From contig JBJXFQ010000077.1 in the NCBI GenBank assembly GCA_046155605.1, positions 1-64,000 on the forward strand: DNA of 64,000 nucleotides. Direction: 5' to 3'. Of the stretch, positions 1-11,624 are shown piece by piece. The stretch is from JAEUIZ01 sp046155605. GTDB lineage: Bacteria > Planctomycetota > Phycisphaerae > Phycisphaerales > UBA1924. Under the pieces are notes generated by a model. It made no database searches, was not told the origin of the DNA, and saw nothing but the letters and a program-made list of their open reading frames with translations. Every line of letters begins with the position of its first letter. Within the stretch, counting starts at the first letter, position 1. Both the position numbers and the translations under genes were made by a program.

Positions 1-125
1 AGAACCGCCGCGTCGGCACCCGCTACGACAAGCTCGCGGTGAACTTCCAGGCGTTCCTCGACCTGGCCATCATCCGCCGATACCTCCGCCTCCTGGCCCC
101 GGGCGATCCGTCAGACACAGCCTAG
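1..125 (+). CDS. IS5-family transposase, C-terminal end (partial)
   Basis: The reading frame entering from the left edge (first full codon at base 3) encodes about 40 residues beginning NRRVGTRYDKLAVNF and ends at TAG 123-125. The Asn-Arg-Arg-x-x-x-Arg-Tyr-Asp-Lys-Leu string followed by a hydrophobic helix is typical of the C-terminus of IS5-type DDE transposases, just after the catalytic Glu. The catalytic residues and the left end of the element lie outside the window, so the family call rests on this short motif. The dockerin gene fragment that follows begins in the same frame only 6 nt after the stop, so the element's right end must lie very close to base 125. Confidence 0.72.
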   Translation, partial: NRRVGTRYDKLAVNFQAFLDLAIIRRYLRLLAPGDPSDTA

Positions 126-131
126 CCACCT

Positions 132-614
132 TTGAACCTCGGATCCGCAGGATACGACGAACACGTCGTTGACGACATTTCCGAGGATGGAAGCTTGGTA
201 GTAGGCTGGGGCTACGACGGGTGCTGTGTCACCAGCAACCCCGGGTGGGCGTACTCGTCAAGCGGCGGCGTCCGGCCGATCAAGATCTATCTGCAGTTGC
301 GCGGCGTGAGCGTGCCGTCTACGTTCAGTTCTTACTTTCCCATTCGCATCACGCCTAGCGGCAAGACGCTGATGGTCAACGGCCACATTCCAAATGTATC
401 AGGCGGCCCGGCCATCGCCACCGTCGCCTGCTACGCCGACTGCACCAACTCCACCTGGCCCCCGCTGCTCGCCATCGATGACTTCATCTGCTTCCTCAAC
501 AAGTACGCCGCCGGCGACACCTACGCCAACTGCGACGCCTCAACCACCCCGCCCGTCATCAACGCCGCTGATTTCATGTGCTTCCAGACCGCCTTCGCGG
601 CGGGGTGCCCGTAA
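132..614 (+). pseudogene. 5'-truncated secreted protein with GC-type dockerin tail
   Basis: This 160-codon open frame has no signal peptide and no ribosome binding site; its first possible start is a TTG right after the transposase stop. The N-terminal part (ISEDGSLVVGWG, then ITPSGKTLMVNG) looks like HAF-type extracellular repeats. The C-terminal ~60 residues are a complete dockerin-like tail with two Cys/Asn repeats (CYADC..., then YANCDAS) and ending AAGCP, like the two full-length secreted proteins at 5.3 and 36 kb. I infer a once larger secreted protein that lost its 5' part when the neighbouring IS element inserted. Expression of the remnant is doubtful. Confidence 0.6.
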
Positions 615-815
615 CGCGGCGACGACGTGGAAGGCTTGGAGGTTCGTGTCACGACGTTCGTCGAGGACGCAGGGGCGTCGGAACTGGTGCCGTCACGCGA
701 GGCGGCGTTCGATCACCCAACGCCAGCGGGCGACGCTGAGGTCTTTGTCGAGCCCGTAGTGCAGTCCGCAGCGGGGCAGCCGCGGCTCAATGCAAAAGAC
801 GATGAGGCGGCAGCC

Positions 816-1250
816 CTAGTACCCGAGCCGATCCAGAATCGCATCAAGGAGCGCGAGAGAACGGGATCGGTCGCCGAGCGGCTGCGCGATGACGGCGATG
901 CGGGTGCCGCCGGCGACCTCGCGGACGCTGACGCTCATGGATTCCAGAATCGCGGCGTCGAAGGGCTTGGCGGAGAGGTCGGCCCGGTCATCGTGGACCG
1001 CGATTTCGGTCACGGAGTACCCGCGGTCGCGGAGGGCGCTGTCGGCGGCGGCGGCTACCGCGGGAACACGGATCGAAGAGGGAAGGTCGGCGGTCAGCCG
1101 CCGGAAACGGTGGACGGCGAGAACGCCATCGCCCCTGCCGACCTGGACCGGCTTGCTCGCGCAGGCGGAGAGCATGAGCGGAATGAAGAGTGCCCCGGCT
1201 GCTGCCATGCGTGCGCGACGATCCTTGATGCAGCCGTGATACATGAACAT
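816..1250 (-). CDS. Small lipoprotein, DUF3568-like
   Basis: A protein of about 144 residues with a basic n-region (KDRRAR), a hydrophobic stretch and a lipobox ending LMLSAC, so it should be a lipid-anchored envelope protein. The mature part (a Leu/Ile-rich strand, ADSALRDRGYSV helix, RADLSAK strand, a Val-rich strand and a C-terminal ALLDAILDRLGY helix) matches the alpha/beta layout I associate with DUF3568 lipoproteins; that family call is from memory. The start is uncertain: ATG 1250 keeps the positive charges needed for a signal peptide, while ATG 1208 would lose them. No function can be assigned. Confidence 0.6.
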   Translation of the reverse strand: MFMYHGCIKDRRARMAAAGALFIPLMLSACASKPVQVGRGDGVLAVHRFRRLTADLPSSIRVPAVAAAADSALRDRGYSVTEIAVHDDRADLSAKPFDAAILESMSVSVREVAGGTRIAVIAQPLGDRSRSLALLDAILDRLGY

Positions 1251-1326
1251 GAGGCATCGGCGATCGGACCAGACGGCGAGCAAAGAAACGGGGCCATTTC
1301 TCGCGTGGAGTGCGGACCCTGTCAGG

Positions 1327-1354
1327 TTGACTTTGGCGGTTAGGGTGCTTTACT
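1327..1354 (+). promoter_or_regulatory. Possible sigma-70 promoter of rpsU
   Basis: A TTGACT hexamer (1327-1332) is followed after 16 nt by TTTACT (1349-1354), in the gap between the divergent lipoprotein gene and rpsU, about 85 nt before the rpsU start. This is a consensus match by eye only. Confidence 0.35.
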
Positions 1355-1437
1355 AACCACCCCCGACCATGCGGCCGGGAAGGCCATCGGCACGCGCGAC
1401 GTGCCATGTCGTCCGAACACTTGGAGCGCATTGACCC

Positions 1438-1680
1438 ATGGCGATCCGGATCAAGGCACGCAGCGGCGAATCACACGAGCAGATGCTCCGTCGCTTCAAG
1501 AAACTCTGTGAGAAAGAGGGCCTGACCAAGGACATCAAGCGGAAGGAGTTCTACGAGAAGCCCTCGGAGCGTCGCCGCCGCGCCGCGCGCAAGTCCTTGA
1601 ATCGCCGCCTGAAGACGGAGTTCCTGGCTGGGCCAGGCGCGAAGGCCGCCGCGGCTGCGGCTCGTCCACCCGCTCCATGA
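1438..1680 (+). CDS. rpsU: 30S ribosomal protein S21
   Basis: An 80-residue, very basic protein. The S21 signature is clear: short N-terminal strand, then MLRRFKKLCEKEGL, KRKEFYEKPSERRRRA and KSLNRRLK helices. S21 sits near the 3' end of 16S rRNA in the small subunit and aids initiation. The C-terminal Ala/Pro tail (GAKAAAAAARPPAP) extends beyond the usual ~65-70 residues. The ATG at 1438 follows a non-coding leader with a candidate promoter. It lies just ahead of the pyrophosphatase gene on the same strand. Confidence 0.95.
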   Translation: MAIRIKARSGESHEQMLRRFKKLCEKEGLTKDIKRKEFYEKPSERRRRAARKSLNRRLKTEFLAGPGAKAAAAAARPPAP

Positions 1681-1810
1681 TCTTGCAGTGCATCGGTCGC
1701 TTTGGCCGATGCTCCCTCTGATGCTCGTGGGCGCGGAGGCGCCCGGCTCACCTCGCGGTCCGCGTTTCCGCGGGCCGTCCCTGGCACCCGAATCGACGGA
1801 GATTCAACCC

Positions 1811-4417
<2,607 letters not shown>

Positions 4418-4473
4418 CGCTGGCCCGCTGGTCAGCGGCTCAAACTCGGCCTCACTTCAAACAGTTTCTTGCA

Positions 4474-4503
4474 ACGGACCTCGACATCGAGGTCCGTTTT
4501 GCT
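4474..4503 (+). terminator. Rho-independent terminator of hppA
   Basis: The 11-bp perfect stem acggacctcga / tcgaggtccgt (4474-4484, 4487-4497) is followed by TTTTGCTTT. It lies 57 nt after the hppA stop. The first 10 bases of its arm match exactly those of the terminator at 42970-42993. Confidence 0.85.
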
Positions 4504-4527
4504 TTGTATCTCAGCGTGCGTTCATCC

Positions 4528-5016
4528 TCAGCGATCGGCATTGGCGATCGTCGTGCAGCCGACGACCGCGGCGTCGGCATCGACGGCGATCCCTCGGCCG
4601 CCGTTGCCCTCGGCGACAATCGCTTCGACTCGACATCCGCGAACGCCGACAAGCCGGACTCCCTCGCTCCCCCACCGCCGGAGCCGCCCGTTGCGTATCG
4701 TGACCGGCCCACGGCAATCCCGTCCGGCCGCGATCCCGGCAACCGCGCCGCCTCCCGTGCCGCTGAGGGTGTGCCCGCCGAGATTGAGCGTGACGTTTGA
4801 GGCCTCGATGCTTATCGCCGGTTCGCCCGCTGACACGATCGTGGCGTCCTCGGCGAGCCGGTAACGCCCCGGCCAGTTGATGACCGTCGGAAGATCGGCC
4901 GCGAAGAGCAGAATCTCAGAGTCGGGCGTGTTCCGGTCGGCCCCGGGCGGGACTCGCCGCTCGCGCCGACCGCGCCACTGTCCGGTGGCCTCGCTGCTGC
5001 TCGGGGTGTTCATCAT
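4528..5016 (-). CDS. Small right-handed beta-helix protein
   Basis: A 162-residue protein. The middle and end show the repeated strand-turn pattern of parallel beta-helix proteins: SIEASNVTLNLGGHTLSG, then VTIRNGRLRRWGSEGVRL, then VEAIVAEGNGGRGIAVDAD. No signal peptide is visible, so it may be cytoplasmic or N-terminally incomplete. The start is well supported: GGAGG lies 8 nt before ATG 5016. It is much shorter than typical beta-helix enzymes and could be the N-terminal remnant of a longer gene. No catalytic residues can be assigned. Confidence 0.65.
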   Translation of the reverse strand: MMNTPSSSEATGQWRGRRERRVPPGADRNTPDSEILLFAADLPTVINWPGRYRLAEDATIVSAGEPAISIEASNVTLNLGGHTLSGTGGGAVAGIAAGRDCRGPVTIRNGRLRRWGSEGVRLVGVRGCRVEAIVAEGNGGRGIAVDADAAVVGCTTIANADR

Positions 5017-5343
5017 CTATACATCCTCCAAAGGGACTCGCTGTCCTCCAACAGTGCGGCAACTGGAAAAAAAACGGACAAGAAAGTTCGGCCACCACGC
5101 CCATCCATGGCTTCGAGCCGGGCTGAGGCGGCACACGGTCGTCCCCATAACGCGGAATCGGGGGAAGAATGCCGCAATCCCATGCTCCATTTTGTAAGAT
5201 CGTCAGGCGAGAGTCAGGAGCGTTGGCTGGTGTTCACTCGTGTCGCCCACGCAAACGAAAGCGGCCGGACATGCATCCGGCCGCTCATCTCGCTCTGTAG
5301 TCGTCTTCCTTGCGGGGCCTTTGCACCCTCAGGCACCGATCGG
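5017..5343. other. Intergenic region with the terminator of the next gene
   Basis: This 327-bp gap lies between two minus-strand genes. It holds a run of eight A (about 5069-5076) upstream of the small beta-helix gene, and the hairpin terminator of the dockerin gene at 5251-5284. I see no gene in it; open frames here are short and lack coding features. Confidence 0.6.
5251..5284 (-). terminator. Terminator of the beta-helix/dockerin gene
   Basis: A perfect 10-bp stem, agcggccgga / tccggccgct (5259-5268, 5275-5284), with a 6-nt loop. Read on the minus strand it is followed by TTTCGTTTG. It lies about 60 nt after the stop of the 5344-7467 gene. Confidence 0.75.
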
Positions 5344-7467
5344 TTATGGGCAACCCGCGGCGAACTTGTTGAGGAAGCAGGTGAAGTCGTTGACGTTGAG
5401 GATGGGCGGAGTGGTCGAGCCGTCACAGTTGGCGTAGGGGTCGTTAGCCGAGAACTTGTTCTGGAAGCAGACGAAGTCGTTGACGTTGAGGACCGGGGCG
5501 ACGGCGGAGTTGTCGCAGTTGGCGTAGCACCACTCGTTGATCTGGAACTCGTACGCACCGCGGTCGATGATCGGCGAAACGCCCGGCCCGGTGTTGGCGA
5601 CCGAGACGATCTCGACGCGGCGCGGATCGTTGCTGAGGTCGAACGGGAGCGGCTCGTTCCAGGTACCGTTGTTGTTGACATCACCCGAGTCGAGAGGGAG
5701 GACGGCGGCGTCGGCGGCGTCGATGCATGGCGAGCCCTGCGTGAGCCGACAGTCGTCATCGAAGTCGCCCGCGAGGTTGTTCGCGCCGTCGGCGTCGACA
5801 AACTTGGGATCGGCATCGATGCCCTGGATGGTGCTATAGGACTTGGTGAGGACGGAGCCGTGGGCGGAGATGACGGTGATCTGCTGCTGGTCGGTGGTGC
5901 CGCCCGGCGCGGAGTTGCCCCAGAGGATGGAGTTGCGGAGATCGCAGTCCATCCCGGTGGAAACATAGACACCGCCGGCGGAGGTGGCCGCGTCGTTCTT
6001 GGAGACGGTGCAGTTGATGAGCGTGAGTTTCTGGGTGTCGCCCGCTGCCTGGACGGCACCGCCTGTGAAGTTGGAGTGGTTGCCGCTGAAGAGGCAGTTG
6101 GCGAAGTCGCCGTGGGTGAAATTCAGGTACACCGCCCCGCCGGAGAACGACGTATTGGCGAGGAACTTGCAGTTCTGGAGGGTAAGGGTGGTGCTGATGG
6201 GCCCGACGTTGACGATCCCACCGCCCGCGCCGTTGGTGGCCTCGTTGTTGTAGAACGTGCAGTTGACGAACTGCATGCTGGCGTCCTTGAGGTAGGCACC
6301 AGCGCCGTCGCCGGTGGAGAGGTTGTGGATGAAGTTACAGTTGCGGACCATGGCACCGATCGCGTAGTAGGCGGTGAGACCCGCGCCGCGCCCGGAATAG
6401 AGCCCGCCGCCGTTGTTGTTCCCGCGGGCGACGTAGAAGCCGTCGAGCAGAGTGTTCGAGTTAACGTTGTCGAAGGTGACAACGACGTAGGAGTTGTCGG
6501 ATTGAGCGGAGCCGCCGATGGCGCCGGAGAGGTAGGTGCCGTAGAACAGGGGCGTGGTGCTCCGCTGGGCGTAGGTGGTCTCGGTGGCGTTGAAGCCGCC
6601 GAGGAGTTCGAGGCCGCTGGGCACGCTGAACGTGGCGGAGCGGTCGGCTCCGGAGGTGGGGTAGTAGAAGCCCTGGGCGACCCAGACCTCGGATTGCGGG
6701 CCACCGACACGCCGGGCGATGTCGAGTCCGTCCTGAAGGTCGTTGACGGCGTTAGCCCAGGTCGTGCCGTCGCTGTTGCCGGCGGCGTTGTCGTTGACAT
6801 GCACGCGAAGTTTGTTGCCTGCGGGAATCTTGACGATCTGGATGCCGCTGATCACGCCCTCGCCCGAGAAGTTGTCGGCGACGTTGATCGTGATGGGCCC
6901 GCTGAGAGCGACATACTTGCTGTGAACGGCGTGCGTGATGCCGGCCTTGAAGCCGTTGACGGGGATGGCATCGCCGCCGATGTACTGGGTCCACTGCGCG
7001 TATTCCCCGCCGACGGGGACGTTGATGGTGCCGACGTTGGAGGAGAACTGGGGGTGCGCTCCGTAGGTGTAGATGATGTAATGACCGTCGGAGAGGTTGT
7101 TGATGGTAAAGGTCATGGTTCCGACGCTGATGACCTGGTAGTCGTCGAGGAGGTCTTCGTGGGCGCCGCTGGTGCTGACGCTGTTGGCCTGAGCGAACGT
7201 GCCGTTGGTGGCCCGGGTGATGGTGACTCCGGTGGCGTTGCCGGCGAGGTCAACGAGCGCGACGTTTGTGGGCGACGCGCTCTTGATGCTGTTCCAGACG
7301 CCGGGTTGACCCGCGGCAGCACCAAACGAGGCCACAGGGACGCCGGCGGACGCGCCCGCCGTCCCGTCGATGTCGATGTTGAAGGACTGGCCGCAGGCCT
7401 GCCCGGCCATGAGGGCGAGGGCGGTGGCCATGCCGAGACGAACGATCAGCGTGCTCCTGCGATGCAT
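5344..7467 (-). CDS. Secreted beta-helix protein with GC-type dockerin tail
   Basis: A 707-residue exported protein. Residues 1-26 form a signal peptide (RRSTLIVRLGMATALALMAGQACG). Residues about 330-560 are a parallel beta-helix of the kind seen in polymorphic outer-membrane-type proteins, with repeated GGG(L/I/A) turns such as GGGLYSGRG. The last ~60 residues carry two dockerin-like repeats (CYANCDNS...VNDFVCFQNKF, YANCDGS...VNDFTCFLNKF) and end AAGCP. In NCBI naming this is a 'GC-type dockerin domain-anchored protein'. The tail presumably directs surface attachment, but its partner is not known to me. The gene is divergent from the ECF sigma/kinase pair at 7.65 kb, sharing a 186-bp promoter region. 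GGTCTCCT lies ahead of ATG 7467. Confidence 0.88.
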   Translation of the reverse strand: MHRRSTLIVRLGMATALALMAGQACGQSFNIDIDGTAGASAGVPVASFGAAAGQPGVWNSIKSASPTNVALVDLAGNATGVTITRATNGTFAQANSVSTSGAHEDLLDDYQVISVGTMTFTINNLSDGHYIIYTYGAHPQFSSNVGTINVPVGGEYAQWTQYIGGDAIPVNGFKAGITHAVHSKYVALSGPITINVADNFSGEGVISGIQIVKIPAGNKLRVHVNDNAAGNSDGTTWANAVNDLQDGLDIARRVGGPQSEVWVAQGFYYPTSGADRSATFSVPSGLELLGGFNATETTYAQRSTTPLFYGTYLSGAIGGSAQSDNSYVVVTFDNVNSNTLLDGFYVARGNNNGGGLYSGRGAGLTAYYAIGAMVRNCNFIHNLSTGDGAGAYLKDASMQFVNCTFYNNEATNGAGGGIVNVGPISTTLTLQNCKFLANTSFSGGAVYLNFTHGDFANCLFSGNHSNFTGGAVQAAGDTQKLTLINCTVSKNDAATSAGGVYVSTGMDCDLRNSILWGNSAPGGTTDQQQITVISAHGSVLTKSYSTIQGIDADPKFVDADGANNLAGDFDDDCRLTQGSPCIDAADAAVLPLDSGDVNNNGTWNEPLPFDLSNDPRRVEIVSVANTGPGVSPIIDRGAYEFQINEWCYANCDNSAVAPVLNVNDFVCFQNKFSANDPYANCDGSTTPPILNVNDFTCFLNKFAAGCP

Positions 7468-7653
7468 CAGAGGTCTCCTGGGGTCGTGGTGGCCGCTCGG
7501 ATAGGCGGCCGGTTGGGTGTTATGGGGCCGCTCAAAGGCCCGCGCGTCCGGGGGTGCCGGCCGGACGGAGAGTCATGCGACGAACGAGGCGAGAGTGGCT
7601 AACAGGTTGCCTCGCGGCGCATGGAAGGGAGAATCCACCCTCAGGAGATGCCC

Positions 7654-8232
7654 ATGCCAGGCCCAGAGCCGCAGCCCGTGACACAACTCCTCGATGCCGT
7701 GACCGGCGGAGACGCGAAGGCGTCGGCGGAACTGCTCCCGGTGGTCTACGAGGAACTGCGTCGGCTGGCCAAGGCGCGGATCGCGCGCGAGCCGATCGGG
7801 CAGACCCTCCAGCCCACGGCGCTCGTCCACGAGGCGTACCTACGGCTCGTCGGCGACGCCGACGTCCGCTGGCAGAACCGCGGTCACTTCTTCGGTGCGG
7901 CGGCACAGGCCATGCGACGGATCCTCGTCGAGCGGGCGCGGCATCGCGGACGGCTCAAGCGAGGCGGGGGCATGGGACGCGTCGAACTCACCGACGCCAT
8001 GGCCGTCGAGCCCCCCGCGACCGACCTCCTCGCCCTCGACGAGGCGCTCACGCGGCTCGAGGCTTATGACAAGCGAAAGAGCGACGTGGTGATGCTCAGG
8101 TATTTCGCCGGCCTGACGATCGAGGAAACCTCGGCGGCACTGGGGCTCTCAGCGGCAACGGTGAAGAACGAGTGGACCTTCGCGCGGACGTGGCTGCACC
8201 GCGAACTGAGCAAGGCGGAGCCGGGCGAGTGA
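7654..8232 (+). CDS. ECF-type RNA polymerase sigma factor
   Basis: A 192-residue sigma-70-like protein of the planctomycete ECF type. Region 2 is seen in AELLPVVYEELRRLAKARI, HEAYLRLVG and GHFFGAAAQAMRRILVERAR. Region 4 is seen in SDVVMLRYFAGLTIEETSAALGLS, followed by a recognition helix (AATVKNEWTFARTWL). I chose ATG 7654 because AGGAG sits 6 nt upstream; the frame also opens at 7621 and 7648. Its TGA overlaps the GTG of the downstream kinase (GTGA), so the two are translationally coupled. No anti-sigma gene is adjacent, which suggests that the kinase controls the sigma factor. Confidence 0.9.
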   Translation: MPGPEPQPVTQLLDAVTGGDAKASAELLPVVYEELRRLAKARIAREPIGQTLQPTALVHEAYLRLVGDADVRWQNRGHFFGAAAQAMRRILVERARHRGRLKRGGGMGRVELTDAMAVEPPATDLLALDEALTRLEAYDKRKSDVVMLRYFAGLTIEETSAALGLSAATVKNEWTFARTWLHRELSKAEPGE

Positions 8233-11200
8233 GCGACGACCTTCTCAGGCGTGCCGAGGCGATTTTCTTCGAACTGTCGGAGGCAGCGGCAGCGGAGCGA
8301 GCGCCGCTGCTGGCTGCTCGCTGCGGGGGAGACGCCGCGCTCACGGCCGAGGTGCAGAGTTTGCTCTCGCACCTCACGGGATCGGACGGTTTCCTCAACG
8401 ACGTCGAGCAGGTGGCCGCGAACCTGGGACTCGTAGGCCACGGATCGCTCGACGACTCCTCGCTCAAGCCGGGACAACGCTTCGCGGAGTACACGATCGA
8501 GCGGCCCATCGGCGTCGGTGGGATGGGTGCCGTGTATGTCGCGCGGCAGGAACGCCCCAACCGCACCGTCGCCCTCAAGGTCATTCGTCCTGGCCTCGCA
8601 TCGCAGGCTCTCGCTCGGCGTTTCGAGCACGAGGCGGAACTCCTTGGCCGCCTTCAGCATCCCGGCATCGCGCAGATCTACGCCGCGGGCGTCGCAACCA
8701 CTCCCACCGGCCCGCGCCCCTATATCGCCATGGAACTCGTCGATGGCCAGTCACTCACCGACTATGCCGACGCACGAATGCTGAGTGTTCCCGATCGCCT
8801 GATGCTCATTGCGCGGGTCTGCGAGGCTGTCCACCACGCGCACCAGCGCGGCATTATCCATCGCGACCTCAAGCCGGCGAACATCCTCGTGACCGAATCG
8901 GGCGAGCCCAAGATCCTCGACTTCGGCGTCGCTCGCGCTGCCGATGCCGACCTGCAGGTCACGACGCTCCAGACTTCCGTCGGCCAACTCGTGGGCACGC
9001 TGCCTTACATGAGCCCCGAGCAGGTTGTTGGCGACCCGCGCGAGATCGATACCCGATCCGATGTCTACGCGCTCGGCGTTCTTCTGTACCAGGTCCTTAC
9101 GGGCCGGCTGCCGCACGATCTCGCCAGCCGCTCGATCCCCGAGGCCGCGCGAGTGATCCGTGACGAGGCACCAGCCTCGCTCTCGTCAATCAGCCGGACG
9201 TTTCGCGGCGCGATCGACGCGATCGTCTCCAAGGCGATCGAGAAGGACAAGCAGCGTCGGTATCAGTCCGCCGCCGACCTCGCCGATGACATCCGCCGGT
9301 TCCTCGCGGGCGAACCGGTCATGGCTCGGGGCGGTTCCGCTGTCTACACGCTGCGTGTTCACCTTCGCCGACATCGCGGGCTGGTCGCCGCGGCGTCGCT
9401 CTTCCTGATCGGGCTGTTGGGCTTCACGATCTACGCGTCGATCTCCGCGCGCAGTTACAAGGCCCTCGCCACGAGCGAGTCCGAGGCGCGCCGAGAGGCA
9501 TTCCTCGAACGGCAGAAGTCCGACCTCTTCTCGGAGGAACTGCGGAGGCGACTGGTCGAGGCCAACATCGGTCGCGGCCGACTCGAAGGAGCCGAGGGCA
9601 ATCTCGCCATCGCCGAGGATTACCTCTGGCGTCAGTGGCTCGAAGATCCTCGGTCGATCGAGGCCCGCTGGGCGCTCGCCGAACTCTACTCCAGGAGCCC
9701 GAGCCTCTGGACTTCGAGGCCCATGGCAAACTCGGTGCGCGCGACGGCGTCCGCCGACGGCCCGGCCGGCCCGGTCCTTGCCGTCGCCGGGGATGATCGC
9801 GCCGTCTGCTTTCTCAACCCCAGCACAGGCCAAGTACTTCGCCGCCTGCCGCCGCTCCCGGCGCAGGTGGCGGCGATCGGCTGGTCGCCGGATGCGTGCT
9901 CGCTCGCCGTGGGCCTCAACGACGGCAGCATCCATGTCTTTCCGGAAGGTGGAGATTCCGCCTCTCTGGTGATCCCGCGTGCGCACGACGGTGCCTGCTC
10001 GACCATCGCCTTCAGCACCGATCGCCGCCTGCTCGCCAGCAGCGGGGCCGACGGGTACATCCGGCTCTGGAGACCGAGCGAACGTCGCCCGTTCCGCGAA
10101 TGGCTCGCGCACAGCGGAGGCGTGCGGTCAATCGCGTTCTCCGCCGACTCCTCGCGGCTTGCCTCCGCTCCGCGCGGCGAGGTCGACACACGGCCCGTAG
10201 TCTGGGCTGTTCCCTCGGGCGTTTGCCTCGCCAAAGCGGTGGCCAACGAGTCGCTGATCACGGCGCTGGCGCTCTCGCCCGATGGCCGCTCTGTCGCCAC
10301 CGCCGGCTACGACCGCCGCGTGCTCATCACGAACGTCGACACGGGCGAGTCGCGCCAGATGTTTGGCGCGCGCAACGAGATGGGCAGCGCGCTCCGCTTC
10401 TCGAACGACGGCAAGCGACTCATCGGGGCCTGCGGTTTCAGAGTTTACATCTGGGAAGCCATCTCCACCGACACCCTCGCGGTCCTCGGCTCGTACACCT
10501 CCACCATCATGTCGCTAACACCGTTGCCGGACGGCTCGATCGTCGGTGCCGAGTCAGCCGGGACGATCCGGCGCTGGATGACCGACGAACTGCCCGGTGC
10601 CGCGATTCACGGCGGCTTCACGAACTGGACCTTTGGCGTTGACTTCTGCTCGATCAAGCCCTTGCTCGCCGTTGGCGGCGGCGCGGGCCTGGTCAGCATC
10701 GTCGATGCATCCCGCGCGACGCGCCTGATCGATTTCCAGACCGACCGCGCTCGCACACGCGGCGTGAGGTTCCTTCCCGCCTCGACACAACTCGTTACGG
10801 GCGACAACCTCGGGCGTCTCCGTATCCTCGACGCCGAGACGGGCAAGGTGGTCCGCGCGACGACGATCTCGCCCAACGCGGAGATCATGTCGATGGCCGT
10901 TTCGCGTGACGCCTCGCGCATCGCCGCCGCGTTTGCCTCCGAGCGTGTCGTGCGCGTCCTTGATTCGGCCACATTCTCCGTGCTTGCCTCATCCCAGCAG
11001 TTCGCCCGCCGACCCGAGGGCGTCGCATTCGATCCAAGTGAGACGTATGTCGCCGCTTCGGGTCACGAGAGTGGAATCCAGATCCTCGACGCGCGCACGC
11101 TCCAGCCCGTTGCCTCGCTCCTGGGCACCGGTCAGGCCTGGCCAGTGGCTTTCAGCCCTGACGGTTCGCTAGTCGCCGCCGGAACTTGGGATGCCACCAT

Positions 11201-11624
11201 CGACCTCTGGGACACGCGAACCTGGGAGCGCGTCGGCACGCTCGTGGGTCATGGCACGCTCGTTCCCGGGCTGGCGTTCAGCCCCGACGGTCGGATCCTC
11301 GCGTCCTCCGGGTCGGACGCGCGCGTCAAACTGTGGGACGTCGCGTCGCGCGCCTGCCTTCTTAGCATCGATGCCCGCAGCGGGGAGTGCCCCGGTATCG
11401 CCTTCAATCCTGCCGGCGATCACCTTGCTGTCGCGTGCCAGTCGGGGCGAGCGATCATCTGGAACCTTGCCACCTTTGACCGCTGCATCGACGGCAACAT
11501 GGAGTATCAGTTGCAGCGTATCGGGACCGACGCTCCGCCCGATCGGGCCGCGGCGCTCCGCGATTGGTCTCGCCGGGCCGTTCGGCCTCAGGGACTGGTG
11601 ATGCCCCTGAAGACGGGTGAATAG
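8229..11624 (+). CDS. Ser/Thr protein kinase with C-terminal WD40 repeats
   Basis: A 1131-residue single-pass membrane kinase. The kinase domain (residues ~86-355) has the Gly-rich loop GVGGMGAVYV, the VALKVI lysine, HRDLKPANI (near 211) and DFG (near 231), so it should be active. One membrane helix (LVAAASLFLIGLLGFTIYAS, ~384-404) separates it from a region that becomes a WD40-like propeller after ~510, with repeats such as FSPDGRILASSGSDARVKLWD. By usual topology the propeller is extracytoplasmic and the kinase cytoplasmic. The start is GTG 8229, overlapping the sigma factor stop; the frame extends further upstream but inside the sigma gene. The kinase probably phosphorylates or gates its partner sigma factor (inference). 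Confidence 0.9.
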   Translation: MSDDLLRRAEAIFFELSEAAAAERAPLLAARCGGDAALTAEVQSLLSHLTGSDGFLNDVEQVAANLGLVGHGSLDDSSLKPGQRFAEYTIERPIGVGGMGAVYVARQERPNRTVALKVIRPGLASQALARRFEHEAELLGRLQHPGIAQIYAAGVATTPTGPRPYIAMELVDGQSLTDYADARMLSVPDRLMLIARVCEAVHHAHQRGIIHRDLKPANILVTESGEPKILDFGVARAADADLQVTTLQTSVGQLVGTLPYMSPEQVVGDPREIDTRSDVYALGVLLYQVLTGRLPHDLASRSIPEAARVIRDEAPASLSSISRTFRGAIDAIVSKAIEKDKQRRYQSAADLADDIRRFLAGEPVMARGGSAVYTLRVHLRRHRGLVAAASLFLIGLLGFTIYASISARSYKALATSESEARREAFLERQKSDLFSEELRRRLVEANIGRGRLEGAEGNLAIAEDYLWRQWLEDPRSIEARWALAELYSRSPSLWTSRPMANSVRATASADGPAGPVLAVAGDDRAVCFLNPSTGQVLRRLPPLPAQVAAIGWSPDACSLAVGLNDGSIHVFPEGGDSASLVIPRAHDGACSTIAFSTDRRLLASSGADGYIRLWRPSERRPFREWLAHSGGVRSIAFSADSSRLASAPRGEVDTRPVVWAVPSGVCLAKAVANESLITALALSPDGRSVATAGYDRRVLITNVDTGESRQMFGARNEMGSALRFSNDGKRLIGACGFRVYIWEAISTDTLAVLGSYTSTIMSLTPLPDGSIVGAESAGTIRRWMTDELPGAAIHGGFTNWTFGVDFCSIKPLLAVGGGAGLVSIVDASRATRLIDFQTDRARTRGVRFLPASTQLVTGDNLGRLRILDAETGKVVRATTISPNAEIMSMAVSRDASRIAAAFASERVVRVLDSATFSVLASSQQFARRPEGVAFDPSETYVAASGHESGIQILDARTLQPVASLLGTGQAWPVAFSPDGSLVAAGTWDATIDLWDTRTWERVGTLVGHGTLVPGLAFSPDGRILASSGSDARVKLWDVASRACLLSIDARSGECPGIAFNPAGDHLAVACQSGRAIIWNLATFDRCIDGNMEYQLQRIGTDAPPDRAAALRDWSRRAVRPQGLVMPLKTGE

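Noticed and set aside
5107..7602. 831-codon plus-strand open frame
   Set aside because: Shadow of the beta-helix/dockerin gene; Val/Gly/Asp-rich with no family motif or signal.
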